Source: Lutraria lutraria (Eukaryota > Mollusca > Bivalvia > Venerida > Mactridae). Taken from it: DNA of 64,000 nt. A program made the position numbers and the translations under genes. Under the pieces are notes generated by a model. The model did not search any database. It was not told the DNA's origin and worked only from the letters and a program-made list of their open reading frames with translations. Position 1 is the stretch's first letter. Each line of letters starts with the position of its first letter. Location: positions 35,980,194-36,044,193 of the forward strand of contig OZ026846.1 in NCBI GenBank assembly GCA_964023205.1, read 5' to 3'. This document shows positions 36,442 to 49,956 of this stretch, piece by piece.

Positions 36442-36451
36442 CCATATATGG
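36442..36451. promoter_or_regulatory. Perfect CArG box (CCATATATGG)
   Basis: Matches the SRF consensus CC(A/T)6GG exactly. An identical decamer is at 61199-61208. Single sites can occur by chance in AT-rich DNA. Confidence 0.25.
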
Positions 36452-39181
36452 AAAACTAGTCTTTGTTTGATCTTACACTGATGCTTAGTTTGACAAACGT
36501 ATCAAGTTTTCAAGCAATAAGATGATGTACACGATAAATTTTACTTTTTACAATGACATTCACAATCGAGCGAACATAAAAGCAGTATTGAAATGCTTGA
36601 TTTTATAAGAATGAACAAGCTTTCGTTACTAATAGTTACAAGAATTTACAAGACTCAAAAAATAAACTTATTTAAATTTTATTTCAATCTTTTAAAGAAA
36701 ATAAAACAATTAAAAAATCTAAACTTGATTGGTGTAACTGTAAGAAAAATAGATAGAACAAAAAAATATTTTTATGATTTTTTTAAACATAACATTGTGT
36801 TTATGAAAATGTAAAATAACAAATTTATGTATGAAAAATAATCATGCTTTTAATTCCTTCAACCTTAAAATAGCAATCTAATGGAACATATATTCTCATC
36901 AATAATTAAAATCATATTGTAAACATGAATTACTATTAACGATATCACACAACATAACATTAATATTGATAAAATGTACAGAATAGGCAAATAAATATTA
37001 CATGAGATAAATGAAGATAAAACACAAAGATATACAGAAAATTTACAAGAATAACATATTCACTATCACATCATTGATTAATGTACCATCATTAAGTATC
37101 GTATATCAAGAAATTTATGACTTATCTGCGACATGTGATATATAATGCAAAATAAATCAACATGGCAACAGAATATGAATTACATGATCACTTAGGAAAT
37201 ATATTGCAGTTATAATTAAATTATGAATAATTCAAACTCTTCCCGTTGGATGAAACTAAAGTTTTTAATTGTTATACAAATGCGATATATTGACACTGTG
37301 CTCTACTTCCTCAGAAAATAGTAAATGACAATAGTAATACACAAGACATTTGCTACATATAAGGGGATAATACTATAACACTGACATCTGGTAAAACATT
37401 GTACGGTCAAGGCAGAGTACAATAAAAATTAATCCACATCGGAGACGATAAAATACATAACTGTGGTAACTCATTTTTTACTAAGAAGAAGATACAATCA
37501 TAGAACGTCAAACTTTCAATTTTTGCTTCATTTTCAGACAGGCAGGAGGGGGGTAAGAAATATTCTAGGAATAAATCTATTGTTCTTCAATTTTATTATA
37601 TAGCCACACAGCTATTTTTCACACTTCCAACAACAAACAAAGCCCCAAATGATGTATTCAGATTGACTAAGTGTCACAAAGAGTCATTGATACTTTACAC
37701 TAATCAGTCATAAATATGCTTTAACAAAATGAACTTGTTTCGGATTCGTTCATTGTTTTTTTCAAGGCCAGAAATATTTTCGTATCAGAACAAACAAAGA
37801 CCAAAGCCTTCATGTCAGCTATTTTCCATAATCCAATCAGCGAAAAAATACCCTTCCGCTTGACCCCATAGATGATTGGAATTATTCTATGATTATACAT
37901 CTCCTTATCAGAAAATTCTAAAGGGCCACAGGACCCCTAAAGATACAGTTACCAAAGTATTGAGGGTAAATATTGATTTTTGCATTGCCTTTGTTATATA
38001 GTTTTGTCTGGAAGTTTTCATACCAGAGACACAATTCTGATTGGTTGAAAATGCAGCATGTCCCATAATGCATTATTCTGCTCCATATGCCAGAAAAAAT
38101 GATATATACACACTTTGTGCATGATGTAATAGATGGTTCCCTCTTTTCTGAACAACATAAGATGGATCCTGGCTTTGAAATAAATACAAGAAAATGACAT
38201 TAAAAGGCAGCTGCATCAGAATTAATTCCTCATGTATTCTGCTTAAAAGAATACAACAAATGATGGAGGCGGGATAAATAAGACCACATAAACTTGAACC
38301 ATTGTCTTTCCAAACAGTAAGGGGAAACAAAAGAACGACCGAGAAAAAAATGAATGTTTTTACTCGCTAAACTGACATGTGCAAGCAGTAACGGGGAATT
38401 TGTCATGAACATTATGTAGACCAAATCCTTTTAATGAAACTGCACGCGACAATTGTAAATGAATTAAAGTGTACTAGCTGCAAGCTATTTTCAACACTTT
38501 TTTCCCACAAAATTGGAATTTACGAATCCATCCAAAGTTCTTTATAGCGTCACGATTTATTTGACAGTGAGAAAAGCCATTCAATTTGACAAACTTGAAC
38601 CATATTTCCTTGTAGTTGAAAATAATTGTGTTGATCAATCATTATGTTAAATGTTTTTAAAAACATGTGTCTTTTTCTTATCACTTTAAAAGAGGAATTG
38701 GTAGAATGAGAATTTAGAGTGTTTTGGCATTAATTTGCAGATTTGAAGTTATCAATAAGACTAATCAAGTGACTGAAACTTGAGTTTTATTCTTAGGAAA
38801 AAGAGATGTGGCAAAATCTGACAAAATAATGCTGCATTAGGATGATTTTTCCATGAGTTATAATATATCATTTTAATGCAAGGAGTGGCATGCTTAAATT
38901 AAAATCACAAAATTGTACACATAGGGACATGACAATAAACATGAGAATTGCTGGCATTAAGCAATTAAGGCTATTAGTAGATATTTTAATAGAATGCCTC
39001 GGGACAGAAGGGTGGCAGAAGGTTTTTTAAATTAAAAGAAATTGCCGTAATCAAAGTTGAATTGTAAATTGTATTTGGATCACAGAAAAACTGGAAACCA
39101 TGTTCATTGTTACTTTGTTCCAATTAATTTGTAAATGAATTAAAGTGACAAATATGTTTCTGAGTACTGTCAATCTAAATA

Positions 39182-39421
39182 GTAAAACCTCATTTAGCAA
39201 CAATTTCAATGTAAGCTTAAGCTAGACCATCTCATTATAGACAACTTCGTATTTTAGACCCCTGTTCAGAATTTCTTTTACATCTCAACGCAAAAATGAG
39301 ACCACCTCATTTTTAAGACCATTTCCTTTACGGCCCCATATTTTTAGACCCCTTTTCAATGTCTATTCTGCATTTCAACTCGAAACCAATTCAAATGTAA
39401 GACCATCTTTATAGTCTTAAA
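39182..39421. mobile_element. MITE-like repeat with internal AGACC motifs
   Basis: Starts GTAAAACCTCATTTAGCAAC and contains several imperfect units of the type AGACCACCTCATTTTTAAGACCA and TTTTTAGACCCC. Worn ends of similar elements (complement of AGTAAAACCTCGCTAC) appear near 5350-5375 and 8490-8519. The class is inferred from the shared ends and internal repetition. Confidence 0.4.
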
Positions 39422-42400
39422 GGTATTCTTATTAACGGTAAACATCTACTGTAACATATATTCATTGAAAATACTTAAACAAGTATAAGAACCCTTTTTA
39501 ATTATCTTCTGCTTTTACCAAGTTTGTTTAATATATAATTATTCTTATGTTGTGTAAGTTTTGTAATTAAAAGAAATTTAAAATATTTGCCAGATAGAAT
39601 TTCTTACATCCCCTCCATGTATGTCAGATTTCACAGAGAAATCAAAGACATAACATGTATAATATTAAACACACAATGAAACACAAATGTTTATCACATC
39701 TCAGATTTCTCAACTACAGTAGAAAAATAGAGTGATTTACTTTTAAGATTTATCAAAAAACAACAACAATTAATTATTTAGTTGGTACTTAATAAACTTT
39801 CAGTAAGAACATGTACATTAAATCACTTTTTTTTAAATTCAAGGGACATAATTTCATTACACTACCCAATGGAAACTTATTTGTCATGACAATTACTATT
39901 TTGAAACTTTAGTCCATGTAAAGCTTGACTTAAACCATGATAATAATTCATACACTTTGATCTTATGATAACATAACAGTACATGTTTCCAACAATTCTA
40001 TTTCATATTTCAAAATGCTAATATTTTGTGTGAATTCTCTAAAGTACAGATTTAAATTTCTTTGTCACTCCTGGGAATTACTTCATATTTATAGCAGAAT
40101 ATTTTTTATGAATATCAAAATTTACGAACAATAATCATATTTTTTACTTTCTAGAGTGATGTGGCAACTACTTAACGCCCTTCATTACGTGAGAACCAAT
40201 CACAAACATTGTAACAAAATTGATCCACCTTCAATTGTCTTTTTTTCCGCCAAAACGTTTGAAATCAGGCAAATAATGAAATATCCTAATCAATACACCA
40301 AACTTCAGAATTTGCTAATTAAATTTATGAGCAAAATGTCTCAAAACTTTAATTTAGTACCGCCCTAATTTAGATCGTAAACAATAACAGAAAATATTAC
40401 TGTCATATTTTAAAAACGTCTTGCAAAATGACTGAAGGCACGCAATGTCATACTGCTAGCTACATGAGAAAAAACCTAGCTGGCCGAGAAAAATCCTGTT
40501 AAGATATAATGATTTACATGTCGGTTTGTAACTAATGGAAATAAAATTTACACACGATTCTCACAAAACTATTGGGAATTTATATGATTTTCCAGTTACA
40601 AACGTATCATTATTTTGTCATATTGTGCATATTTTGTGACCATTTCATGGCTAGAAGCATGTTATTTGTTCATTTTACAACATTGCGAGCCTTATGCAAT
40701 TTCTATGCTAAGTCAATCGATACATGAATTATGCAAAATCAACCTTTAAGCATAACTCATTGTCTTCTAATGAAAATGCCTGGGACCGAGGCACACATAC
40801 CATAAACATATTATGGAGCCTAGAAATATATGAAAGACATGCAACAAGAAATCATAAAAAGGGGATTTCTTATACTTGAGATACTTTGAGGTGATTAGTA
40901 AATGAATGCAAATTATCACGAAAAAGTGATCATTTCTCAGTAAAAAATATATTTGCTGATAATTTACTGTGTATTTTCTAACCAAGAATACAGTGTTCAA
41001 ACATGCGTGCATTTTATACAACAGGGAAAAATAACATTTGCATAAAATGCATATTAAACTATGAAACATTACACAACAAATTAAAATAAAACGCAACAAA
41101 ATTCAGAAGTCAAAACTCTCACATCAGAAAAAATCATCAGACTCAATTCATTCTAAAATAGACAAATTTATCAATTACAGTACAGTACACACTACAGGTC
41201 CCGAGACACAACTTTAACATTACAAGTAGACAATTACATTTGTCATTGTCTGTGACTATGACGCCATAAAATCAAGCTACATGACTGTAACATTGAGAGA
41301 TATCAATCTAGTCCCCGAAAATCTCATCATTTTGCTCATCATTTAAAAAATATTTGGTACCAGTCTATTCAAAATTTTATATTCATGTAATACTGTGGAC
41401 TTGCAGTCTATACAATCGACTTTTATGTAGAATTGTGTAGTTGACTATCCATAAATTTACCTAATATATATGTATAAGTATAAATAAGATACTTAAAGTT
41501 ATTTCAAGTTGTTTCTGTTCTCTTTCCACAAAAATTGGTAAGATTTAGACACCAAAATAATCTTAATATTCAAAATTTATTTATATGTATTAGTGTATCT
41601 AATAAATAATTCACTCTAATCTCCAAACTTATATATTTTATGATGCTTACAACAATTAAATAACTTTATGATAACTTGGAGTAATCAGATTGAAATAATC
41701 AGAAGCAGAGAAATAATAGAAACATATAGAAATATACAGACATAGATTTATGAATGTATAATTTTTTTTTAGCTTTTAAGTTAAATTTCACATTTCATAA
41801 TCAATTTTCAATGGCCCCTAAGACAAAGACTAGAATGCTTCTACTTAGATAATTATGGTTTAAACTGCAAAGCAGTTGTTCATGAAGATGGCATGCTGCA
41901 TCATGCAATGCTAAATGTTGAACATGATTACAGATAAAGCATTTCCCTGATTCAAGCAATCAATCCGGAACCTAAGTTTTCAATAAAAAAAATGACAGAT
42001 TAATATCAAATTTACAATGCACACTTTTATCTTAGGAGCATAATCACCATTTGTCTTACAGAAAATCATTCTTTTGTTTCCATTATTTAATTATTCAAAC
42101 TCAGACACCATCAAAAACTTATACAAAAGGCATTCCCCAATCAAATTAAAACCATTTAAAAACATGTTTATCATGTTTAATTATATCGTTTTATTCATCT
42201 GAAGATTGTATTTAATCAAATTTATCAAGTGAAAATTATTCACATTAACCAATAGCATCATGATCAGTGCATTTTATGAGTTTGAATCAGTGTTGCTGCA
42301 GAAGTTTTTTATGCATCAACTTTTTCTCCTCCTTTCGAAGAGCTGCAAACATTATCTCCTTTTTGAAGAACTCCAAACATTTCTTCCAATGGGCAGCAGT

Positions 42401-43128
42401 GCTTGGCTTTTTAAATGGAATGACAGTAAAAACAATAATCCCTTTCTGCACTTAAGTGTGCTTTTATGGCCATGCATGTAATTACACTAAAATTCAAATA
42501 TTTCCTTACAGGAAAAAATGATTTAGTAATAAAACTCAGCAAAATAAAATTCCAAGACATTATTCTTTTGAATTAAGTTAAAGTTATTAAAAAACTCTAT
42601 AATGCAATTTACTGCTATTTTAAGATTATGCAATACCATGTTGCCATGACAATAAGCATCAGTAAATTTATTCCAACACCAGAAACAATTTAGTTCATAC
42701 TCATGCTGCTCATTGCTAATGTTTTTCATCAAAACTCATGTTAACAAATTTACACTAAGCTGATTTCCCAAGCCAAAGGATGTCAAGTTTCATACACTAA
42801 TTAACCAATTCCCAACTGAAGAACAAACATCTTCATTCTAGACATAAAATCTTATTCTCACACAAAAATCTTACCCTAAGTCTTGATTACTAAAAAAAAA
42901 AACAACTAAATTGCAGGTTTTTAATAGATTCTTCACCATCAACTGATAAAGCCACTTTTAAAAACCTCTTCATTAATGACTTTATTTCAAATGGCAAATT
43001 AATTAAACAGTACAATACACTTAAACAATTAGATCAAATATATATTAAAAAAAGAATCTTTAAGTTATAAATTTTAAATTCTTCTTTCACTTACCCCATA
43101 AATCCATGTAATTATATTATATGTTGTA

Positions 43129-43160
43129 TCATATATTATATCATATATTATATCATATAA
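43129..43160. repeat. 12-bp tandem repeat (TCATATATTATA), 2.7 copies
   Basis: Two perfect copies of TCATATATTATA followed by TCATATAA. Simple AT-rich tandem sequence, preceded by related ATTATATTATATG. Confidence 0.75.
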
Positions 43161-46100
43161 GTCCAATTAAAATATTGCTACTTCTTCTTCAGCTGTAACT
43201 GATCAACTTTTATCCAATAATATAAAATGTTTCAACACTTTCCACATAATCTACATCAGGAAGGATTGATTGTATCTGAGTTAAACTTTATCAAATTGGT
43301 CAGTGGTTCATTTTCACAGCATCACCAAATCCCCGAGTAAATCAATTTTGATTGGTCAGTCGGTCAGCGACTGGTAGATCAATTGCCAATAGAAATCAAC
43401 CTTTTATCAAACAGCCATTATATTTGCCTATTGTTACTTTTCCAAACTTTATCTAATTTACATGACTTGAACCAAGTTTTGCAATACTCCATGAGAGATT
43501 CTTCTCAGACAAATATTTAAGTTTTGCAATATGCAAACAGTCCACTATTGTTTGTTACTTTATGATACTTATATTTTAAAAGAATTACCAAAATGTAATA
43601 ACTGACCATGTCAGTTTCAAAACATAAAGTATTATACTTCAAAAATACTTTCAGTTAGTTTGATATTATCAATTTAATGACCATATAACTCTTAGGAAGA
43701 ATAAAGAATTAAAACAATGGTTAGCTAATTTTCTTATTTTTTATAACTGGGCAAAGCAGGCTATAACACAAAACTGTTACTATTGATACATAAAACACCC
43801 TGTTAATTACAATGTGTTTCACTATCATTTATATGTCTATCTCGAGGTTGAAGCATTGTAATTATTCAGACACAATAGTATCAAGGATAAGCAGGCACTT
43901 TTTTTGTTTCAGCAATAATGTTATATAATTCAGAATTGTTTAACAATTGAATATATTTGGAGACATCAGCATTCTACAATTTTACATGCTATAGTGAATG
44001 TAAATTCAGAAAAATGTACAGCACTTTATATGTTACAAAGGTAATATATCTTCAGTATGCTGTAAATTACTAAAGTTCTTACATCATATTTGACATGCAG
44101 CATCATGAATGTAGGAACTTCTAACAAGTGGTTACAGACATAAGCAATATGTAAGGAATTTATATATTTCCAGGCAATTTAGATTTACAACATGAAATCA
44201 AAAAGACCCTGAAAGGAGCGAGATGTTTGATTTACATAATGCGTAATTATATATACTCTTCAATAAGGAGAAGTACCTAACCATCATAATTTATATGAAC
44301 AGTCAAGATAGATAAACAATGATATACTCCAGGCTATACATCAACACACTGAAAGCTTACAATTAAGAACTTTATAGATATAGATGGGTTTAAAATAGTG
44401 GAAATAAATAGTCCCAGTCTACTAATACTTCAAAAACAATAATAGAAAACCAGTCTGAGTTAAACAATCAAAACATAAGACAATACAGAAAACTTTGGGG
44501 ATTAATAAAACTCTAGAAGATTTACTATCATACTTATATGATAGAGATGCTTGGTTATGTAGATCAACACATCCAACGCATACCCATCTTCTAGGAGCAA
44601 AAAAACAAGACAAAGCAACACTTTACAAACTTAATGTTAAGTTGTAAAGCATCAGGCTTGCAATACCTTGTATGTTTGTTATTGGGAGTAATGCTTTTTT
44701 ATCTCTTTTTAGTGTGAATAATTGACAATTTGGTAAGTGAAGAGTAATAATTACACCACTTCAAATTCATACAAACAACTTGATACTAAATGCAAGCCAT
44801 TGTTAATGACCATCCATAAAGTGTCCACAGCACATAATTTTCCCGCCAAATTTATAAATGCTGGTAGATACATGAAGATTGGTGTTGTAAGCTACCTGCA
44901 TTACAGAGTCCTAGCTAGGGGTCATTTGTGGCCCCTATTGTGTATAGATAATGGTTACAGGGTGAAATGCAAATGCTTGATGATGGATGAAGACCTTTTG
45001 ACCTCTAATACCTCAAATGCAGTTAGGGGTCAATCTTTGATGTTGTTAACAATCCCCCTGCAACCGACAACTTACATTGTATTAAAAAGGTTTCAATAAG
45101 AACCAGCACTGAGAAATAAGACAGTCAAGTCAACATCATTTAAACAAGGGGTGTGTTTAACAACATCCTTGAAGCATGCCAACATGTCAATTTAGAATTA
45201 ATGCATTTGCGCTTTAAGAAAGTGGTATATTCTTCACAAATTAGTTGTAAACTTTTATACTTATAATTATATATTAGCACTAGTGAAACTTGACGTACGT
45301 AGTTGCAACTAAATGCAGCCCAAACAGTGCCCAAATTTTGGTTCCAAAAAAATCTGGTAGCCACCTAGGATAACAAGCTAAAAATATTTGTTTAAAACTT
45401 GGGACTATCAGCTAATAATTGGCTCCCAATGTGTTCTAGCAACTGAACAAATTTTGATTTACAAACAAACCACTATACTGGACAAATCATAGACAAATGC
45501 AATAGATACAACAGACAGACTCAACCTGTTCTCTCAGGCTTTCTCAATAACAAACCATCTGTTACCTCAAATAAGTAATCAAATGAGTAAATCAAATCTT
45601 TATCAATCAGTGATGGACCCTATTTCACCTTTCAACTTTCCTCAACTATCCATTAAAACATAGACATTGTGACCCTTGCTTTTCCAAGGGTCAGATAATG
45701 ACATAACCCTTACAAATGGTAATTCTACAAGAATACCCTAAAGCTTAATCAAGATGGCTTGATTTCTTATCACAAATTAAAATGCTTAATGTTCTTATCC
45801 TGCAGTATCAGATGGAAATGAGGAAAACAGGGAATTTGCCAATAGGTGAAATATATACAATGTACTATTAGAATGTTGTACAGTGATTGAAATGAATGCC
45901 TGTTAGCTTGATATATGAATACAGAACTATTCTCTAGATTTTCTACTATTGACACTCGGCTTGTATGTTTTTTAGACTGGTTCTTTGGGATTTATACTGA
46001 AAATATTGTCTCAGTTGAAATTATTGCCTCATAGCTTGGAAACATCATCAAACTTAGATTCAAGTAAGCTTTAAGTGGTAGAAATATTGCCTCTCTTGCT

Positions 46101-49100
46101 TGGTTTCTTTGACAAAACTTCCATTTTGTATAAACTTTCAGTGGCTGAGAGCCGATGATATCTCCATTTAAATTGCTGGTTATTGGTAAATAGGCAATCA
46201 TATTTGGACAGGACATGACAACATGCAAACATAATATGATGAATGTTGTTTTTTCTTAACATCCAGTTTACTCAATCATTTGATGTAATTTTGGATTTGG
46301 TAATAGAAAATAAACCATGTTTTAGTAACATCAGTGGACATATTTTAGACACTGATTGGAAATTATGAATAACTACGAAAATATCAAACCATTCAATTAA
46401 ATGGCTTGTACAATTTGGGGACATTTTAATAAGGTTTTAAACCAGAAAGAAAATAACTAAATATAAATTTTGTTACAAAATGGTTTAAATTTAAATGAAT
46501 GTCTATGAACATTATTTTGAATAAAGTATAAGATACTTTATGATATCTATAGTGTACTGAAAGAGACATTATGACTGTATTAAGGTAACATTTGGTGATT
46601 TTGGTCTGATTATCAACAACAGCAAACAACAATGACATTTCCTCCCTATAAGCTACAGCTGTTGATACAAAACCCTAAACAGGAACAAAAACTATAGGAT
46701 TGTATCAAAATTGTCAATGTAAAATGATGTATTGTCATTTAAAAAATACATTTTTGAACTCAGCTTCAGGCCATCTCAGAATATTCAAAAGATTCAAATG
46801 ATTTCAACATTAGAGTCATGTAATTTAAATCATAAATCACTATCTTTGAAGCATTAATTATATTCAGTAACACAAATTTCAATTTCATCTTTAAATTCAT
46901 TAAATCATTTTCATAAGCAGAAATAATAAATTATAATTGATTGTGACCAATCAGTGAGCTTGTCAATAGTCACATGACCCAAAATGACCAATCAGATCCA
47001 AAGAAATGTGTCCAGACTCCAGATGTAGCGAAACTAATCCTGATAGTGTTTCATCAAAAGGGCCCATGACAGAACCCTAATTCTGACCATTGTCCACCAA
47101 AAGGGGCAGTCCCCCAAACTAACAAACCACTTATTTTCAATGACTTCCATGTAACTGGCACTCAAAGGTTACCGGACATAAGCTATCAAATGGTATTGTT
47201 CAGGAACAGCAGATGATGAGTGTCCCCTTTTAAAAAGGGTCTGCTCTGATTTCTGTCCAAACCCTTTGAAATCACGATTTCATGGGAATTAGCACAATAA
47301 ATTTTAATTTCCATAGAGACAAGCAGAATGAAATACAAATTAGAAAACATAAAATATACATTTAAATTTGAAGAATTGTTCAACATTAGCTATAAATGGC
47401 ATCAAACATGATAATTTCATGCTAAATAAATTGATGGTATGAAATGTTCCTTTTCTAAGGAAACTTTTACAATCTTACAAAGCCTTACAAATCTAACAAT
47501 TCAACATAATACAACATAATGACCAGAGGGAGCTTATTTGAATATCTTCTCCATTTTAAACTATTTAAATGCATTTTCACTTTTCTAAAGAGTTTTTTTA
47601 ACATCAGCCAAATGAATAGCATTGATTTTTTAAAACATATCAAGTTTTTGTAATTCCATTTTATTGCTATGGATTCAGTAAAACTGACCGGTCCTCTTAA
47701 GTACCCCCCTGACTGCATGTAAATGATTTTATTTTATTTCGTTCATGAAATCTCAACATTTTATACAATCCATCAAAAGGCATTGGGCAGTTTAATTCAG
47801 ACATGATTGTGTCAAAGAATGACAATCAAGGTATAAATAAGTCCATTTTGTGCCAATTCGATTGTCATTAATCTGTGGACAATTTTTATTGCTGGTGTTT
47901 CACGGTAGCAAATTTTTGAATTCTTTGAATTGGGATGATAAGAAAATTACAAGAGAAGGGAGAAATGCTGAATAGGTGGTTACAATACACTCCATATAAA
48001 ATAAAGTTTGCATTTTAAATAAAAAAAGCACCAACAATGTGGACTTAGCAGTTGATAACATGGTGATTTAAAATACAAGATCTCTCTATATCTTAAAAAA
48101 TCATTATTTTTCTACTTAAAAGTATGAATAAATAAGGAATATATTATGAAACTGAAAGTTAGTGTTTAAATGCCAACATTTTGAAATAAACACCTCACCT
48201 TTTAAGAAAACGAAATTGTTAACAAATATAATGTATATAAATAATCTTCAAAATAAATCTCACCCTGCCTGTTATAAATAAATATCAATTGTTGACATCT
48301 AAATTAATAATAAAATAAGCAATCAATATAATTAACCTCTAACCTTGCCAGCAGGGTAAAATTTACAACTAAAAATGACCCTTAAACAATCCAGAGATAA
48401 GTCTTATATTAACCCTTATCTTCACAGATCAATTTTTGATTTACCAAAGTCAATTGAGTTTACCTAAATCAATCGAGAATTTAACACAAATCAACAGAAC
48501 GATCTAAGCAAATCCATCGTTTATTTACCCAAATCAATTCCTCTAATTGTCAGAATGCCATATATTTGCATACCCAGATATACTTGAAAATTTCAGTCTA
48601 TCTCGTCTTTGCTTCTGTTATAAAAAAACACAACTTGAAATCCAACTTAGATCGAATAAAAAATAATCACAAAAGATCAAAAGATTCATTGAAAAAAAAA
48701 GCCAAAACAAACACGGAACCATGCCATGGCTCCCATTAAAAGAAATGTTCCCAAAGCTTTTGTTCCATTTCAATCATGTTATCATGTACCGAGTATTTAT
48801 ATAATTTCCTAGTTATTGAAGAACTTATCAATCCTAAAGCAAACAAAGCCACAGTGTTTTAATAGCATCCAGCAAAGTAAACGATCCTCCCGGACCATCT
48901 GCCTAGAAATAAGTGGGACCATCTACCTTTGCGGATGACGATAAATATGTAATTAATAAACAAATGGGACACAGGGATAATCAATATCGCAAATATTATA
49001 TTTGATGTATCTAAGGTAGGTCAGAGATAAGGCTTAATCATTAGAAGGGAATGATACCAGTCCTGAACAAGAACAATACAAAATAAGAATGTGCACATGC

Positions 49101-49597
49101 TACTGTATGTTTGATAGATTTTGTAACGCTCTCTATAGAAAACGCTTAATATTGTCATTATAATCAATAATGCTTTTTACAGAAAGGTTTTAATTTAATG
49201 GCAATTTCTGATTGCGCCCTTTTTAATTGAATTAAGCACTAAAACTTTGCTTCAAACATTGAAGAGTTATCTGTAATAGGAAAAAATAATGGTATAACTA
49301 AACACACTGAACTAACAATAGACAATATTTGAAGAGAAAACTTGGACAGATGGTGCATGATAAAATTGTTGCCAGATGAGGCTGTAACTAAGCTTAATGT
49401 AACTGTTTGAACATAATGTCAATGATAAGTTGACAGGAAGTGTAAAAATCTACCATTCATGTACAAAATCTTGATTCATATTATCACAAAACAAAGAGAT
49501 GTACATTGACAGTGTCTGGTCACAGACCACTAAAACAAAGAAATATTACTGTATACATACTATAGTATAATAATAATATAAGTCTGTCTTGAAATGC

Positions 49598-49603
49598 TTT
49601 ATT
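49598..49603 (-). terminator. Candidate polyadenylation signal for the 49.7-kb exon
   Basis: AATAAA on the minus strand (overlapping AATAAATAAA), about 70 bases below the TAA of the candidate terminal exon at 49672-49894. It supports the minus orientation of that exon. Confidence 0.3.
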
Positions 49604-49671
49604 TATTTTTGTTCTTTTAAATAAGCTACAAGCATATTGATATTTTTAAGACTCATCAATTTAAATCAAAT

Positions 49672-49894
49672 TTATGCAGTACATTGTAACAATGAAGGGT
49701 AAAGTGATATTTCGAGGACAGGCATCCCAAGTTGCCAGTCAGCCAAGTTGTCCTGTGGACCCCAACTCATGGGGACCTGATGACAGATGCCAGAACTGAA
49801 AGTCCTGAGGAGCTTGGAAGATACAGGAATGAGAGGACCGATTGGAAGTGCCGACAGCGTGCCTGTCTGCGGACGACCTGAGAGTTTCCTACTT
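49672..49894 (-). CDS. Candidate terminal coding exon of an unidentified gene
   Basis: An isolated GC-rich block in AT-rich DNA. On the minus strand a TCTCTGTTTTAG acceptor is followed by 73 open codons, beginning SRKLSGRPQTGTLSALPIG and ending in TAA at 49672. AATAAA follows 70 bases later. The frame stays open another 20 codons upstream to a TAG at about 49956, so a second acceptor (GAGTGTAG) is possible. No canonical donor follows, which fits a last exon. Against this, one plus-strand frame is also open for about 60 codons. The 5' exons would lie to the right, perhaps outside the window. It is separate from the zinc-finger CDS, whose start has an in-frame upstream stop. I do not recognise the family. 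Confidence 0.35.
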
Positions 49895-49956
49895 CTAAAA
49901 CAGAGAGTAATTTCTTTATCTCCATCAAGAAGAGTTTCACCTACACTCAGTGAATT

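Larger units (their letters stand above)
32702..49597. other. Long gene-poor AT-rich stretch upstream of the zinc-finger gene
   Basis: No exon I can support in about 17 kb. The sequence is almost free of SINEs. Small islands of note are a CpG-enriched block at 35037-35345, a CArG box at 36442, a MITE-like repeat at 39182 and a 12-bp tandem repeat at 43129. It is probably intron or upstream regulatory DNA of the zinc-finger gene. Short open frames throughout have no splice or family support. Confidence 0.4.

Noticed and set aside
40767..41099. 110-codon minus-strand ORF rich in Phe, Leu, Ile and Cys
   Set aside because: The composition is what random T-rich sequence gives; no domain is visible.
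44737..45099. 120-codon plus-strand ORF
   Set aside because: No splice signals, no recognisable domain, and no clear compositional change over its whole length.
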